From positions 82,994 to 146,993 of the forward strand of contig NZ_JABWGQ010000036.1 of NCBI RefSeq assembly GCF_014595975.1: DNA of 64,000 bases, read 5' to 3'. The notes under the pieces are model-generated. The model was not told the origin of the DNA. It ran no database searches and saw only the letters and a list, made by a program, of their open reading frames with translations. Shown in pieces: positions 7,991 through 16,198 of this stretch. Made by a program: the position numbers and the translations under genes. The stretch comes from Sphingopyxis sp. LK2115. GTDB taxonomy: Bacteria > Pseudomonadota > Alphaproteobacteria > Sphingomonadales > Sphingomonadaceae. The stretch's first letter is position 1, and each line of letters begins with the position of its first letter.

Positions 7991-8476
7991 ATGAACAAGG
8001 ACGGAAGCGCGCCGCCGGCAATCCTGTTTCTGTGCCTCGGCAATATCTGCCGCTCGCCGCTTGGCGAGGGCGCGGCGCGTGCGGCCTTCGCCGCTGCGGG
8101 GATCGACGCGCATATCGATTCGGCGGGAACGGGCGACTGGCATGTCGGCCAACCGCCCGATCGCCGGGCACAGGCCGAAGCGCGGCGCCGCGGCATCGAC
8201 ATTTCGGGGCTGCGCGCGCGTCAGCTGGTCCGCGACGATTTTTACCGCTTTGACCTGATTCTTGCCGCCGACGAACGCAATCTGCGCGACGCGCTGGCAA
8301 TCCGCCCCGACGATGCGACCGCCGAGCTGTGCCTGATGCTCGATCTTGTTCCCGGACGCGCGGGGCAGGGGGTGATAGATCCCTATTATGGCGCGGACGA
8401 GGGTTTTGCCGCGACGTGGGAGGATGTGGCGGCGGTCGCGTCGGCGCTCGCCGCGCGCTGGTCGACGAGCGGATAG
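7991..8476 (+). CDS. low-molecular-weight protein tyrosine phosphatase
   Basis: A 161-residue cytoplasmic phosphatase. The catalytic P-loop CLGNICR (Cys15 nucleophile, Arg21) sits near the N-terminus as usual, and the general-acid motif DPYYG appears at Asp130. Length and motif spacing fit the family exactly. AGGAG lies upstream of the ATG. No exopolysaccharide or kinase gene is adjacent, so its target is unknown. Its last 91 bp overlap, tail to tail, the 3' end of the opposite-strand phosphodiesterase gene. Confidence 0.92.
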   Translation: MNKDGSAPPAILFLCLGNICRSPLGEGAARAAFAAAGIDAHIDSAGTGDWHVGQPPDRRAQAEARRRGIDISGLRARQLVRDDFYRFDLILAADERNLRDALAIRPDDATAELCLMLDLVPGRAGQGVIDPYYGADEGFAATWEDVAAVASALAARWSTSG

Positions 8477-9000
8477 CGCGCGACGGGGTGATAGCGTGAG
8501 CCGCCGTGCCCCATTTCGCTCTCGTAAAGCGTGACATGGCCGAACGGGAAAGCATCGCTCGCGAGGTCGCCGTGCAGCGCGAGGAAAGGCGCGACCGGCC
8601 CTGACGCGCGGTTCAGGCGCGCCAGCGTGATATGCGGCACAAAGGCGCGTGTTTCGGCCGCGATGCCGACGCGCGCCAGGCATTGTTCGACCTTGCGGTG
8701 CAGCGCCGCCAGCGCGGCTTCAGGGGTGACGCGGGCCCAGACCATGTGCGGCCACCCCTGCCGTTCGAACAGGTTGACGCCCGCGATTCGCGCGGTGACT
8801 GGCGGCGCGTGGAGCGCACCCAGCGCCGCGGCGATGTCTTCGGCCATGTGGCGGTCGACCTCGCCGATGAAGCGCAGCGTCAGGTGAAGCTGCTCGTCGC
8901 TTTGCCAGCGCGCCCCCGCAATGCCGTGCATCGCGCGCAGCAAAAGCGCGCGGACCGGCGGTGGCGGTCGCAACGCGACGAACAGGCGGTGCGTCGACAT
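8386..9000 (-). CDS. thpR: RNA 2',3'-cyclic phosphodiesterase (2H family)
   Basis: Opens 2',3'-cyclic phosphates on RNA ends; formerly annotated as 2'-5' RNA ligase. The 204-residue protein has both HxT motifs of the 2H superfamily (His39 in LHLTLRF, His123 in PHITLAR) at the expected spacing. It is about 20 residues longer than usual because of an Ala/Ser-rich C-terminal tail that reads antisense to the phosphatase gene. The start at 9000 (MSTHRLFVALRPP) fits the family; upstream frame is unconserved. Confidence 0.88.
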   Translation of the reverse strand: MSTHRLFVALRPPPPVRALLLRAMHGIAGARWQSDEQLHLTLRFIGEVDRHMAEDIAAALGALHAPPVTARIAGVNLFERQGWPHMVWARVTPEAALAALHRKVEQCLARVGIAAETRAFVPHITLARLNRASGPVAPFLALHGDLASDAFPFGHVTLYESEMGHGGSRYHPVARYPLVDQRAASADATAATSSHVAAKPSSAP

Positions 9001-9140
9001 GGTATGAGCATAGGGCGTGTCGCCGCTTGCCGCGAGTCCCGCGTCGCTGCCTTTCTGTCCGGTTTCGCTTGAATCGGACAGGGAAAGTCCCGATATTGCG
9101 GTCACGGCCGGTATGGGCTGGCCGGTGATGGAGATGAAAA

Positions 9141-9869
9141 ATGGCGAATTGGAACGACCCCAAGTTGGCGGCTTCCGGTTTTGGCGCCGGCGCGAACGCA
9201 ATGGACCAGGCCGTCGATGCCGGTCTGCGGTCGTACATGCTGTCGGTTTACAACTATATGGCATCGGGCGTGCTGCTTACGGGCATCGTCGCTTTGCTGG
9301 CCTTTCAGTCGGGCTTTACCGCGTCGCTGATCGGCAGCCCGCTGATGTGGGTGGTGATGCTGGCGCCCCTGGCTTTCGTGCTGGTGCTGAGCTTTGGCAT
9401 CAACAAGCTGTCGACGCCGGCGGCGCAGGCGATCTTCTGGGTCTATGCCGCGGTGATGGGCCTGTCGATGTCGACGATCTTTCTGGCCTTTACCGCCACG
9501 TCGATCGCGACGACCTTCTTTGCGACTGCGGCGGCCTTTCTCGGTCTCAGCCTCTACGGCTATACGACCAAGAAGGATCTGTCGGGTTTCGGCACCTTCC
9601 TGATCATGGGCGTCGTCGGCATCCTGGTTGCGATGCTGATCAACTTCTTCGTGCAGTCGAGCGCGCTCAGCCTTGCGATCAGCGTCATTGGCGTGCTGAT
9701 CTTCGCCGGCCTGACCGCCTATGACACGCAGAAGATCAAGAGCATGTATTTCTATGTTCGCGGGACCGATTTTGTCGGCAAGTCGGTCGTGATGGGCGCA
9801 CTGTCGCTCTATCTCGACTTCGTCAACATGTTCACCTTCCTGCTCAACCTTCTGGGCAGCCGCGAATAA
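9141..9869 (+). CDS. Bax inhibitor-1/YccA family membrane protein
   Basis: A 242-residue inner-membrane protein with about seven hydrophobic helices, spread evenly from residue 33 to the C-terminus. The last helices contain the family-typical GLTAYDTQKIK and LSLYLDFVNMFTFLLNLLG motifs. Members act as calcium-leak channels or modulate the FtsH protease; the bacterial role is not settled. GGAGATG precedes the ATG. It is a single-gene unit ending in a clear terminator. Confidence 0.92.
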   Translation: MANWNDPKLAASGFGAGANAMDQAVDAGLRSYMLSVYNYMASGVLLTGIVALLAFQSGFTASLIGSPLMWVVMLAPLAFVLVLSFGINKLSTPAAQAIFWVYAAVMGLSMSTIFLAFTATSIATTFFATAAAFLGLSLYGYTTKKDLSGFGTFLIMGVVGILVAMLINFFVQSSALSLAISVIGVLIFAGLTAYDTQKIKSMYFYVRGTDFVGKSVVMGALSLYLDFVNMFTFLLNLLGSRE

Positions 9870-9893
9870 GCGGACCGACATAGGCATGTTTGG

Positions 9894-9926
9894 GAAGCCC
9901 GGCGGAGCGATTCGCCGGGCTTCTTC
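9894..9926. terminator. terminator between the Bax-inhibitor gene and the LacI regulator
   Basis: GAAGCCCGGCG (9894-9904) pairs perfectly with CGCCGGGCTTC (9913-9923) around an 8-nt loop and is followed by TTC. It lies between two convergent genes and could serve both. Confidence 0.75.
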
Positions 9927-9936
9927 GTTCATGGAT

Positions 9937-10998
9937 TTACGGCTTTGAGCGGCCGGGCGGCGGTGCGACCGACTGCCGCTCGATCAGGGTCGAGGGCAGG
10001 ACATTATCGTCCTCGTCCAGCTTTGCCGCGGGGCCGAGGAAATCGGGAACCAGGATCTGCGAGGCGCGCACGCCCATTTCGCGGATCGGCCAGCGCACCG
10101 TGCTGAGCGCAGGCCAGATATGCGTTGCGGTCGGACTGTCGTCGAAGCCGATGATCGACAGTTCGGCGGGCACCTTGATCCCCTTGCCGTGCGCGACGCT
10201 CAGCACTCCTGCCGCCATTTCGTCGTTCGAACAGAAGATGGCGGTCGGCGGATCGGCGCGCGCAAGCAGCGCCTCGCCCGCCTCGATCCCCGCCGTGTAG
10301 CGGTAGTTGCCCGGCGCGTTGAGTTCGCCGGGCAGCGTGAGTCCTGCCTCGGCGAGCGCTTCGAGAAAGCCTTTTTCGCGCTCGGCCGCCGAACGGAAAC
10401 CCACCGGGCCGCGGACGAAACCGATGCGGCGATGGCCAAGCGCGATCAAGCCGCGCACCGCCTCTGCCACCACCTCGCGATCGTTTGACGAGACGCAATG
10501 TCTGGCGTCGTCGAGCGGCGCCGAACCGATGCGCACATAGCGCACGCCCAGATCCTCGCAAAGCCCGGCCAGCTCGTCATTCTCGGAAATGGGCGGCAAC
10601 AGCATCGCGCCGATCGGCCGCTGTTTTTCCAGGAAGGTGCGCACATCGTCGAGCAATTTGTCCGACCCGCGGTCGACCGGGCGGACGAGCAGCGCAAGAT
10701 CGCTGTCCTTGATCGCGTCGAGCACCCCGCGCTGGAAATTGAGCACCGTCTGCGCGTTCGGATTGTCGTGGAGCAGCGCGATGAGGAAGTTGCGGCGAAA
10801 GGCAAGCGCGCGCGCCTGCGGATTGGGGACGAAGCCCAGTTGCTCGATCGCCTTTTCGACCGCGGCGCGCGTCTTGTCGGTCAGGAACTGTGACCGGTTG
10901 ATCACCCGGCTCACCGTTTTTTTTGATACGCCCGCCAGCGCCGCGACGTCGTTGATCGTCGGCTGCCTGCCCCCCGGTCCCCTGGTCTGTGCCGCCAT
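9937..10998 (-). CDS. LacI-family transcriptional regulator of the pectin/hexuronate locus
   Basis: A 353-residue regulator: N-terminal LacI helix-turn-helix (about 14-33, TINDVAALAGVSKKTVSRVI) with the hinge following, then a periplasmic-binding-protein-like sugar-sensing domain (about 70-340). The ATG at 10998 has GGAGGA upstream; a start 29 codons earlier adds only an unconserved Pro/Ala tail. It is divergent from the isomerase-kduD-kdgK operon, and two copies of a shared near-palindrome lie in the intergenic region. The same motif precedes every other divergent promoter in the locus, so this protein is the obvious candidate to bind it, probably relieved by a uronate intermediate such as KDG (inference). 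Confidence 0.9.
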   Translation of the reverse strand: MAAQTRGPGGRQPTINDVAALAGVSKKTVSRVINRSQFLTDKTRAAVEKAIEQLGFVPNPQARALAFRRNFLIALLHDNPNAQTVLNFQRGVLDAIKDSDLALLVRPVDRGSDKLLDDVRTFLEKQRPIGAMLLPPISENDELAGLCEDLGVRYVRIGSAPLDDARHCVSSNDREVVAEAVRGLIALGHRRIGFVRGPVGFRSAAEREKGFLEALAEAGLTLPGELNAPGNYRYTAGIEAGEALLARADPPTAIFCSNDEMAAGVLSVAHGKGIKVPAELSIIGFDDSPTATHIWPALSTVRWPIREMGVRASQILVPDFLGPAAKLDEDDNVLPSTLIERQSVAPPPGRSKP

Positions 10999-11108
10999 AT
11001 ACGCTTGTTCCTCCGCGGGTGGTTCTGGCTTCTGGCCCGCCGTTCCCGCCGTGTGATGGGCGTTCGCCGCGCCAAAATCAACCATCGCAGGGCGCGCGCG
11101 CTGATAAC

Positions 11109-11122
11109 TGATACCGGTGTCC
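11109..11122. promoter_or_regulatory. candidate LacI-family operator 2 (lacI side)
   Basis: TGATACCGGTGTCC matches the consensus TGACACCGGTkwCC with one change in the left half. It lies about 110 bp upstream of the regulator gene, the expected place for autoregulation. Confidence 0.55.
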
Positions 11123-11157
11123 GGTCCGCAACGCCGTTATCGGGCCGTGCCGGATAT

Positions 11158-11171
11158 TGACACCGGTTACC
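11158..11171. promoter_or_regulatory. candidate LacI-family operator 3 (isomerase promoter)
   Basis: TGACACCGGTTACC, identical over 14 bp to the site at 18033-18046. It lies about 41 bp upstream of the isomerase start and so would overlap or follow the core promoter, consistent with repression. Confidence 0.65.
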
Positions 11172-11212
11172 GAAACGGGTAGCCTGTCTGGAAAGCAGCA
11201 AAGGAACCGGAC

Positions 11213-11866
11213 ATGAAGATCGCGCTGATCACCGAGAACAGCCAGGCCGCCAAGAACGGCATCATCCACGAAGCGCTGGCCGCGGTCGCCGAGCCGCTGG
11301 GGCATCAGGTTTTCAACTATGGCATGTACTCGGCCGACGACAAGGCGTCGCTGACCTATGTTATGAACGGCCTGCTTGCGGGTATCCTGCTCAATTCGAA
11401 GGCCGCCGATTTCGTCGTCACCGGCTGCGGAACGGGCATGGGTTCGATGCTCGCCTGCAACGCGATGCCCGGCGTGTTCTGCGGGCTGGTGATCGATCCG
11501 ACCGATGCCTTTCTGTTCGGTCAGATCAACGACGGCAACGCCATTTCGATGCCCTATGCCAAGGGGTTCGGCTGGGCCGCCGAACTCAACCTCCGGGATG
11601 TTTATGCCAAGCTGTTCGACGGCGAACGCGGCCTTGGCTATCCCAAGGAGCGCGCCGAAATCATGCGGACGAATCGCGGCATTTTGAAGAAACTGAAGGC
11701 GGCGTCGTGCCACGACATGCTGACAGTGCTGCAGACTGTCGATCAGGATCTGTTGCGTGCGGCGATCGCGGGGGAGAAATTCGCCGAATATTTCTATGCC
11801 AATTCGCAGGACGAGGCGATCAGCGCCTATCTGAAGAGCCTGTCGGCGGAGCCGGCGCTCGCCTGA
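11213..11866 (+). CDS. RpiB/LacA/LacB-family sugar isomerase, probably the unsaturated-uronate (DKI) isomerase
   Basis: A 217-residue RpiB-fold protein with the glycine-rich loop GCGTGMG (71-77). RpiB itself is about 150 residues; this longer form resembles DhuI, the streptococcal isomerase that converts 4-deoxy-5-threo-hexosulose uronate to the ketone used by the KduD/DhuD dehydrogenase. Here it sits directly before kduD (1 bp between stop and start) and kdgK, and no classic kduI is in the window, so that role is the best inference. A pentose-phosphate role is unlikely from context. A candidate operator lies just upstream. Confidence 0.8.
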   Translation: MKIALITENSQAAKNGIIHEALAAVAEPLGHQVFNYGMYSADDKASLTYVMNGLLAGILLNSKAADFVVTGCGTGMGSMLACNAMPGVFCGLVIDPTDAFLFGQINDGNAISMPYAKGFGWAAELNLRDVYAKLFDGERGLGYPKERAEIMRTNRGILKKLKAASCHDMLTVLQTVDQDLLRAAIAGEKFAEYFYANSQDEAISAYLKSLSAEPALA

Positions 11867-11867
11867 C

Positions 11868-12623
11868 ATGACGCAATTATTCGATCTTTCGGGCAAGGTC
11901 GCGCTGGTTACCGGCGCCAATACGGGCATCGGGCAGGGGATTGCGCTCGCGCTCGGCCAGGCGGGCGCCGACGTCGCCGCGGCGGGCCGCTCGCCTGCCG
12001 ATGAAACCGTTGGAAAGCTGCGCGCGCTCGGCCGCAAGGGGGAGAATTTCGCCGCCGACCTGTCGCGCGTCGCGGCGGTGCAGCCGCTCGTCGATGCCGT
12101 GCTCGCCGAGTTCGGGCGCATCGACATCCTCGTCAACAATGCCGGGATCATCCGCCGCGCCGATGCGGTGGATTTCACCGAGGAAGACTGGGACGCGGTG
12201 ATGGATACCAATTTGAAGACGCTGTTCTTTCTCTGCCAGAGCGTCGGGCGGCACATGATTGCGCGCGGGTCGGGCAAGATCATCAACATCGCCTCGATGC
12301 TGACCTTTCAGGGCGGCATTCGCGTGCCGAGTTACACCGCGTCGAAATCGGGGGTCGGCGGACTCACCAAGCTGCTGGCCAACGAATGGGCGGCAAAGGG
12401 GATCAACGTCAACGCGATCGCCCCCGGCTATATAGCGACGAACAACACTGCCGCGCTGCAATCGGATGAGACGCGTAACCGGCAGATCATGGAGCGCATT
12501 CCGGCGGGCCGCTGGGGCGACCCCGCCGATATCGGTGGGGCCGCGGTGTTCCTGGCGTCGCGCGCGTCGGACTATGTGCAGGGCCATATCCTCGCCGTCG
12601 ACGGCGGCTGGCTGGCTCGGTAG
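11868..12623 (+). CDS. kduD: 2-dehydro-3-deoxy-D-gluconate 5-dehydrogenase (SDR family)
   Basis: Reduces the diketone from unsaturated uronates to 2-keto-3-deoxygluconate with NAD(P)H in the cytoplasm. The 251-residue protein shows the SDR cofactor motif TGANTGIG (15-21), NNAG near 90, and the catalytic set Ser143, Tyr156 and Lys160 (YTASK). The N-terminus MTQLFDLSGKVALVTGANTGIGQG closely fits KduD. It follows the isomerase by 1 bp, and kdgK follows after a repeat element. Confidence 0.9.
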   Translation: MTQLFDLSGKVALVTGANTGIGQGIALALGQAGADVAAAGRSPADETVGKLRALGRKGENFAADLSRVAAVQPLVDAVLAEFGRIDILVNNAGIIRRADAVDFTEEDWDAVMDTNLKTLFFLCQSVGRHMIARGSGKIINIASMLTFQGGIRVPSYTASKSGVGGLTKLLANEWAAKGINVNAIAPGYIATNNTAALQSDETRNRQIMERIPAGRWGDPADIGGAAVFLASRASDYVQGHILAVDGGWLAR

Positions 12624-12640
12624 AAATATTTTCAAAGGAC

Positions 12641-12724
12641 CGTTCGTGCCGAGCTTGTCGAAGCACTGTTCTTCCTTTGGCGCTAAAGAAAAGAACAGCC
12701 CTTCGACAGGCTCAGGGCGAAGGG
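12641..12724. repeat. dispersed palindromic repeat between kduD and kdgK
   Basis: A long imperfect inverted repeat: GAGCTTGTCGAAG (12651-12663) pairs with CTTCGACAGGCTC (12701-12713) with one mismatch, and CTGTTCTT / AAGAACAG extends the stem inwards. The TTCGACAGGCTCAGGGCGAA motif is a very common intergenic repeat in sphingomonad genomes (recalled, not searched). Its right edge abuts the kdgK ribosome-binding site. Confidence 0.7.
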
Positions 12725-12731
12725 AGTAGGG

Positions 12732-13745
12732 ATGGCGCAAGGCAAGCTGGTCTTTTTCGGCGAACTGCTGATCCGCCTCAACGCGCCGGGCAACGAACTG
12801 CTGATGCAGTCGCCCAAGCTCGCGCTCCACGTCGGCGGGGCCGAAGCCAATGTGGCGATCGGACTTGCGCATCTTGGCCACGCCTGCGCGATGGTGTCGC
12901 GGGTTCCGGATAATGCGCTGGGTCGCGGCGCGGTGGCGGCGGTGCGCGGCGCGGGCGTCGATTGCACCGCCGTCACGACCGCGCCGGGGCGCATGGGGCT
13001 TTATTTCCTCAGCGTCGGGGCGGGGCTGCGCGCGTCGGAAATCGTCTATGACCGGGCGGGATCGAGCTTTGCCGCGAGCGGCGCGGACGATTATGACTGG
13101 GAAGGGCTGCTGAAGGGCGCAGCGCTCCTCCATCTGTCAGGCATCACCCCTGCCCTCGGCCGGCGCTCGGCCGAAGCGGCGCTCGCGGCGGCGCGTATGG
13201 CGAAGCGGCTGGGCGTGCCTGTCAGCTTCGACGGCAATTACCGCGCGATGTTGTGGGATGCGTGGGACAGCGACCCGCGCGCCGTGCTCACCGAACTGAT
13301 CGGCAGCGCCGACATATTGTTCGGCAACCACCGCGACCTGTCGCTGGTGCTGGGGCGGACGTTCAGCGGCGAGGGTGCGGACCGGCGGCGCGAGGCGGCA
13401 GAGGCGGGTTTTGCCGCCTTTCCCGATCTGAAACTGATCGCCTCGACCGCGCGCCACACCGTCACTGCCGACCACCACCGCATCGCGGCGCGCGTCGATC
13501 TTCGCGGTGGCTGTCACCAGACCGACGAGGTCGACGTCACGGGGATCGTCGACCGCATCGGCGCGGGCGATGCCTTTGCCGCGGGGGTGCTTCACGCGCA
13601 TCTGGGCGGGGGCACCGTCGAAGCGATGGCGGCGAGCGGCCTCGCGCTCACCTGCCTCAAACATTCGCTTCCCGGCGATGCGAGCCGTTTCGCGCAAGTC
13701 GACATCGACGCTTTTCATGGCGGCACACTCGATGTCCGGCGCTGA
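12732..13745 (+). CDS. kdgK: 2-keto-3-deoxygluconate kinase (PfkB family)
   Basis: Phosphorylates 2-keto-3-deoxygluconate to KDPG, the point where the galacturonate and unsaturated-uronate branches merge. The 337-residue protein has the PfkB signatures: LHVGGAEANVAIGLAHLG near the N-terminus and the catalytic DRIGAGDAFAAG loop (Asp280 as base). GGGAG precedes the ATG. A 108-bp gap with a palindromic repeat separates it from kduD, and it overlaps the next gene by 14 bp, so it stays in the same transcript. KDPG aldolase is not in the window. Confidence 0.88.
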   Translation: MAQGKLVFFGELLIRLNAPGNELLMQSPKLALHVGGAEANVAIGLAHLGHACAMVSRVPDNALGRGAVAAVRGAGVDCTAVTTAPGRMGLYFLSVGAGLRASEIVYDRAGSSFAASGADDYDWEGLLKGAALLHLSGITPALGRRSAEAALAAARMAKRLGVPVSFDGNYRAMLWDAWDSDPRAVLTELIGSADILFGNHRDLSLVLGRTFSGEGADRRREAAEAGFAAFPDLKLIASTARHTVTADHHRIAARVDLRGGCHQTDEVDVTGIVDRIGAGDAFAAGVLHAHLGGGTVEAMAASGLALTCLKHSLPGDASRFAQVDIDAFHGGTLDVRR

Positions 13746-15171
13746 GCTGACCCGCCGCGCGCTGCTCGCGGCAGGCGCCGCCGCCATGCTGGCGCCGCCG
13801 CTTTTCGCGCGAACGGGGGGAGGCGTCCGCACCTTCAAAGCCATTCGCTACGCGACGGCCAAGCGCTTCGAGGCGCCGGTGTCATTGCCTGATAATCGCA
13901 CCGCGCTGGGCGACTTCGGCCCCGCCTGTCCGCAGCGCGGCGATCGCTATGCGCCGCAGTCCGAAGACTGCCTGTTCCTCAACGTCTGGACGCCCGCGAC
14001 GGCAGGCGATGCCAGACGTCCGGTGATGGTCTATTTCCACGGTGGAGCCTATTCGACCGGCAGCGTCACCGATCCCATCCATGACGGCACGGCGCTGGCG
14101 GCGCGCGGCGATGTCGTGGTGGTGACGGTGAATCACCGGCTGAACGCGCTCGGCTATCTGTATCTCGCGCGCCTCGATCCGCGCTTTCCCGACAGCGGTA
14201 ACGCGGGGCAGCTTGATCTGATCGCGGCGCTGCAATGGGTTCAGCGCAATATCGCGGCCTTTGGCGGCGATCCCGGCAATGTCACGGTCTTTGGCCAGTC
14301 GGGCGGCGGCGCAAAGATTGCGACCTTGATGGCGATGCCGGCGGCGAAGGGCCTGTTCCACAAGGCGATCACGATGAGCGGCCAGCAGGTCACGGCATCG
14401 GGCCCGCTCAACGCGACCAAACGCGCCAAGGCGTTTCTTGCAAGGCTCGGCGAGGGGGTGGATCCCGCGACCGTGCCGGTCGAGCAACTGATCGCTGCTC
14501 TGGATGCGGCCGACCCCATCCTTGGCGGCGGGGTCTATATGGGTCCCGTGCTCGACATGACACATCTGACGCGCCACCCCTTCTGGCCCGACGCAGCGCC
14601 GCAGTCGCTCGACATCCCGATGATGCTCGGCAACACGGTGCTGGAAACGCGCGCCTTTTATGCGCCCGACGGCAACCAGCTCGCGGGACTGAGTTTCGGC
14701 AATCTGGCAGAGCGCATCGCGCCCGAGATCAAGGTGGACGCGCATCCCGAATGGGTGGTGGCACAGTTTCGCGCGCGCTATCCCGCTGCCCCGCCGCTCG
14801 AACTGTTCCACCGCATCGTCACCGCGGGCCGCAGCTGGCGCGGACAGGTCGAGGAGGCCGAGGCGCGCGCGCGCGCCGGGGCGCCGGCGTTCGTCTATCA
14901 GCTCGATTTCGAGGAGGCGAAGCACACCGACGACATCGGTTTCGCCTTCGGCACCACTCCCGATGCCAGTCCGGCGCAGCGGGCGATGAGCGACCGGATG
15001 ATGGACGCCTTCGTCCGCTTTGCGCGCACGGGCGATCCGGGCTGGCCCGCCTATGATCTGCGTCGGCGGCAGACGATGATCTTCGACGCCGACAGCCGCG
15101 TTGAAAGCGATCCGCGCCGGTGGGAGCGCGAACTGTTCGCGCGCGTGCCCTATATCCAGCCGGGAAGTTGA
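13732..15171 (+). CDS. exported carboxylesterase, type B
   Basis: A 479-residue alpha/beta hydrolase of the carboxylesterase B family. The N-terminus (ELTRRALLAAGAAAMLAPP) looks like a twin-arginine signal. The nucleophile is in GQSGGG (Ser190), where the family consensus is GESAG. The early motif SEDCLFLNVWTP and the oxyanion loop MVYFHGGAYSTG are clear. In this setting it may remove acetyl, methyl or feruloyl groups from pectin side chains; the substrate is inferred only from position. Its start overlaps the end of kdgK. Confidence 0.85.
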   Translation: MSGAELTRRALLAAGAAAMLAPPLFARTGGGVRTFKAIRYATAKRFEAPVSLPDNRTALGDFGPACPQRGDRYAPQSEDCLFLNVWTPATAGDARRPVMVYFHGGAYSTGSVTDPIHDGTALAARGDVVVVTVNHRLNALGYLYLARLDPRFPDSGNAGQLDLIAALQWVQRNIAAFGGDPGNVTVFGQSGGGAKIATLMAMPAAKGLFHKAITMSGQQVTASGPLNATKRAKAFLARLGEGVDPATVPVEQLIAALDAADPILGGGVYMGPVLDMTHLTRHPFWPDAAPQSLDIPMMLGNTVLETRAFYAPDGNQLAGLSFGNLAERIAPEIKVDAHPEWVVAQFRARYPAAPPLELFHRIVTAGRSWRGQVEEAEARARAGAPAFVYQLDFEEAKHTDDIGFAFGTTPDASPAQRAMSDRMMDAFVRFARTGDPGWPAYDLRRRQTMIFDADSRVESDPRRWERELFARVPYIQPGS

Positions 15172-15196
15172 GAGCAGGCCGTATCGTCCATCCACC

Positions 15197-15216
15197 ATCC
15201 CGGCCTTCGCCGGGAT
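15197..15216. terminator. small hairpin between convergent esterase genes
   Basis: ATCCCGGC (15197-15204), loop CTTC, GCCGGGAT (15209-15216). The perfect 8-bp stem belongs to a common sphingomonad intergenic repeat and here probably acts as a two-way terminator; there is no strong T-run. Confidence 0.5.
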
Positions 15217-15226
15217 GACGATTTGA

Positions 15227-16198
15227 TCAGACGATCCCGTGCGAGCCGAGCCATCTCCACAGCAGATCGGGCCAGATCGCGACGGGCAGCCCCGCGCTTT
15301 TCATCAGTCCGAAGCCATGGCCCCCGCGCTCGAAGAAATGCGCTTCGCATCGCGCATGGATGGCGCGCGCCGCGTCGCGCAGGCGGACGCTGTTGTCGAT
15401 CCTGACGACATCATCGTCCTCGGCATGGACCAGCCACAGCGGCGGCTGGTCGGCGCGGACATTGCGTTCGGGCGAGTAGAGCGCCTCGCGCGCCGCACCG
15501 GGGTTCGCGCCGATCAGCTTTTCGCGGCTCACCGCATGGGCGATCGCGGGGTCCATCGACACCACCGGATAGATGGCGGCGACCGCATCGGGCCGCGCGG
15601 GCAGCGCATCGGCGGCGTCGACCGGGGCATAGACCCGGGCATCAAAGCGCGTGAGCAGACTCGTCGCGACCTGCCCGCCCGCCGAAAAGCCGCCGAAGGC
15701 GACGCGCCCGGGGTCGATGTCGTCGGCGCCCGCGCGGCTGCGCACCAGCCGCACCGCGCGCTGTGCGTCGGCGAGCGGGACATCGGCTCCGTTCGTCCAG
15801 CCGTCGCCGGGCAGGCGATAGAAAAGAACGTAAACGGTGACGCCGCGTTCCTTCAGCCAGCGCGCCAGCTCATAACCTTCCTTGTCGATCACGACATAAC
15901 GATAGCCGCCGCCAGGGGCGAGTATGACCGCGGCGCCATTGGGCCTGGCAGGGCGGAAGATGTCGAGCCGCGGGCATGTGATGCCCTCGATCATCCGGTC
16001 GCTGGCGTCCGGGTCGTCGCTGCGCTGGACAACGCGCTCGATCAGGCCGGGCGGTGGGACGACATGGCCGTGGGGCCACAGCGGCACTTTTGCGTCGGGA
16101 ACCACCGTTGCGGGCCGCGTCCATGCGGCGCGGGCGGCGGCGCTGGCGAAGGGCAGGACGAGGCTGGCGGTCAGCAGCGCGCGGCGACCGACCGTCAT
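15227..16198 (-). CDS. exported alpha/beta hydrolase (acetyl-esterase-like)
   Basis: A 323-residue hydrolase with a signal peptide that includes GRRALLTASL, then a domain with ILAPGGGYRYV (oxyanion region), nucleophile elbow GGFSAGG (Ser172), an acidic HAEDDDVV segment and a C-terminal GGHGFG histidine, so the catalytic triad is complete. It resembles carbohydrate acetyl/feruloyl esterases of the BD-FAE type. It is the last gene of the operon pectate lyase-cupin-esterase; its ATG overlaps the cupin stop by 4 bp. De-esterification of pectin or xylan side chains is likely but unproved. Confidence 0.83.
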   Translation of the reverse strand: MTVGRRALLTASLVLPFASAAARAAWTRPATVVPDAKVPLWPHGHVVPPPGLIERVVQRSDDPDASDRMIEGITCPRLDIFRPARPNGAAVILAPGGGYRYVVIDKEGYELARWLKERGVTVYVLFYRLPGDGWTNGADVPLADAQRAVRLVRSRAGADDIDPGRVAFGGFSAGGQVATSLLTRFDARVYAPVDAADALPARPDAVAAIYPVVSMDPAIAHAVSREKLIGANPGAAREALYSPERNVRADQPPLWLVHAEDDDVVRIDNSVRLRDAARAIHARCEAHFFERGGHGFGLMKSAGLPVAIWPDLLWRWLGSHGIV

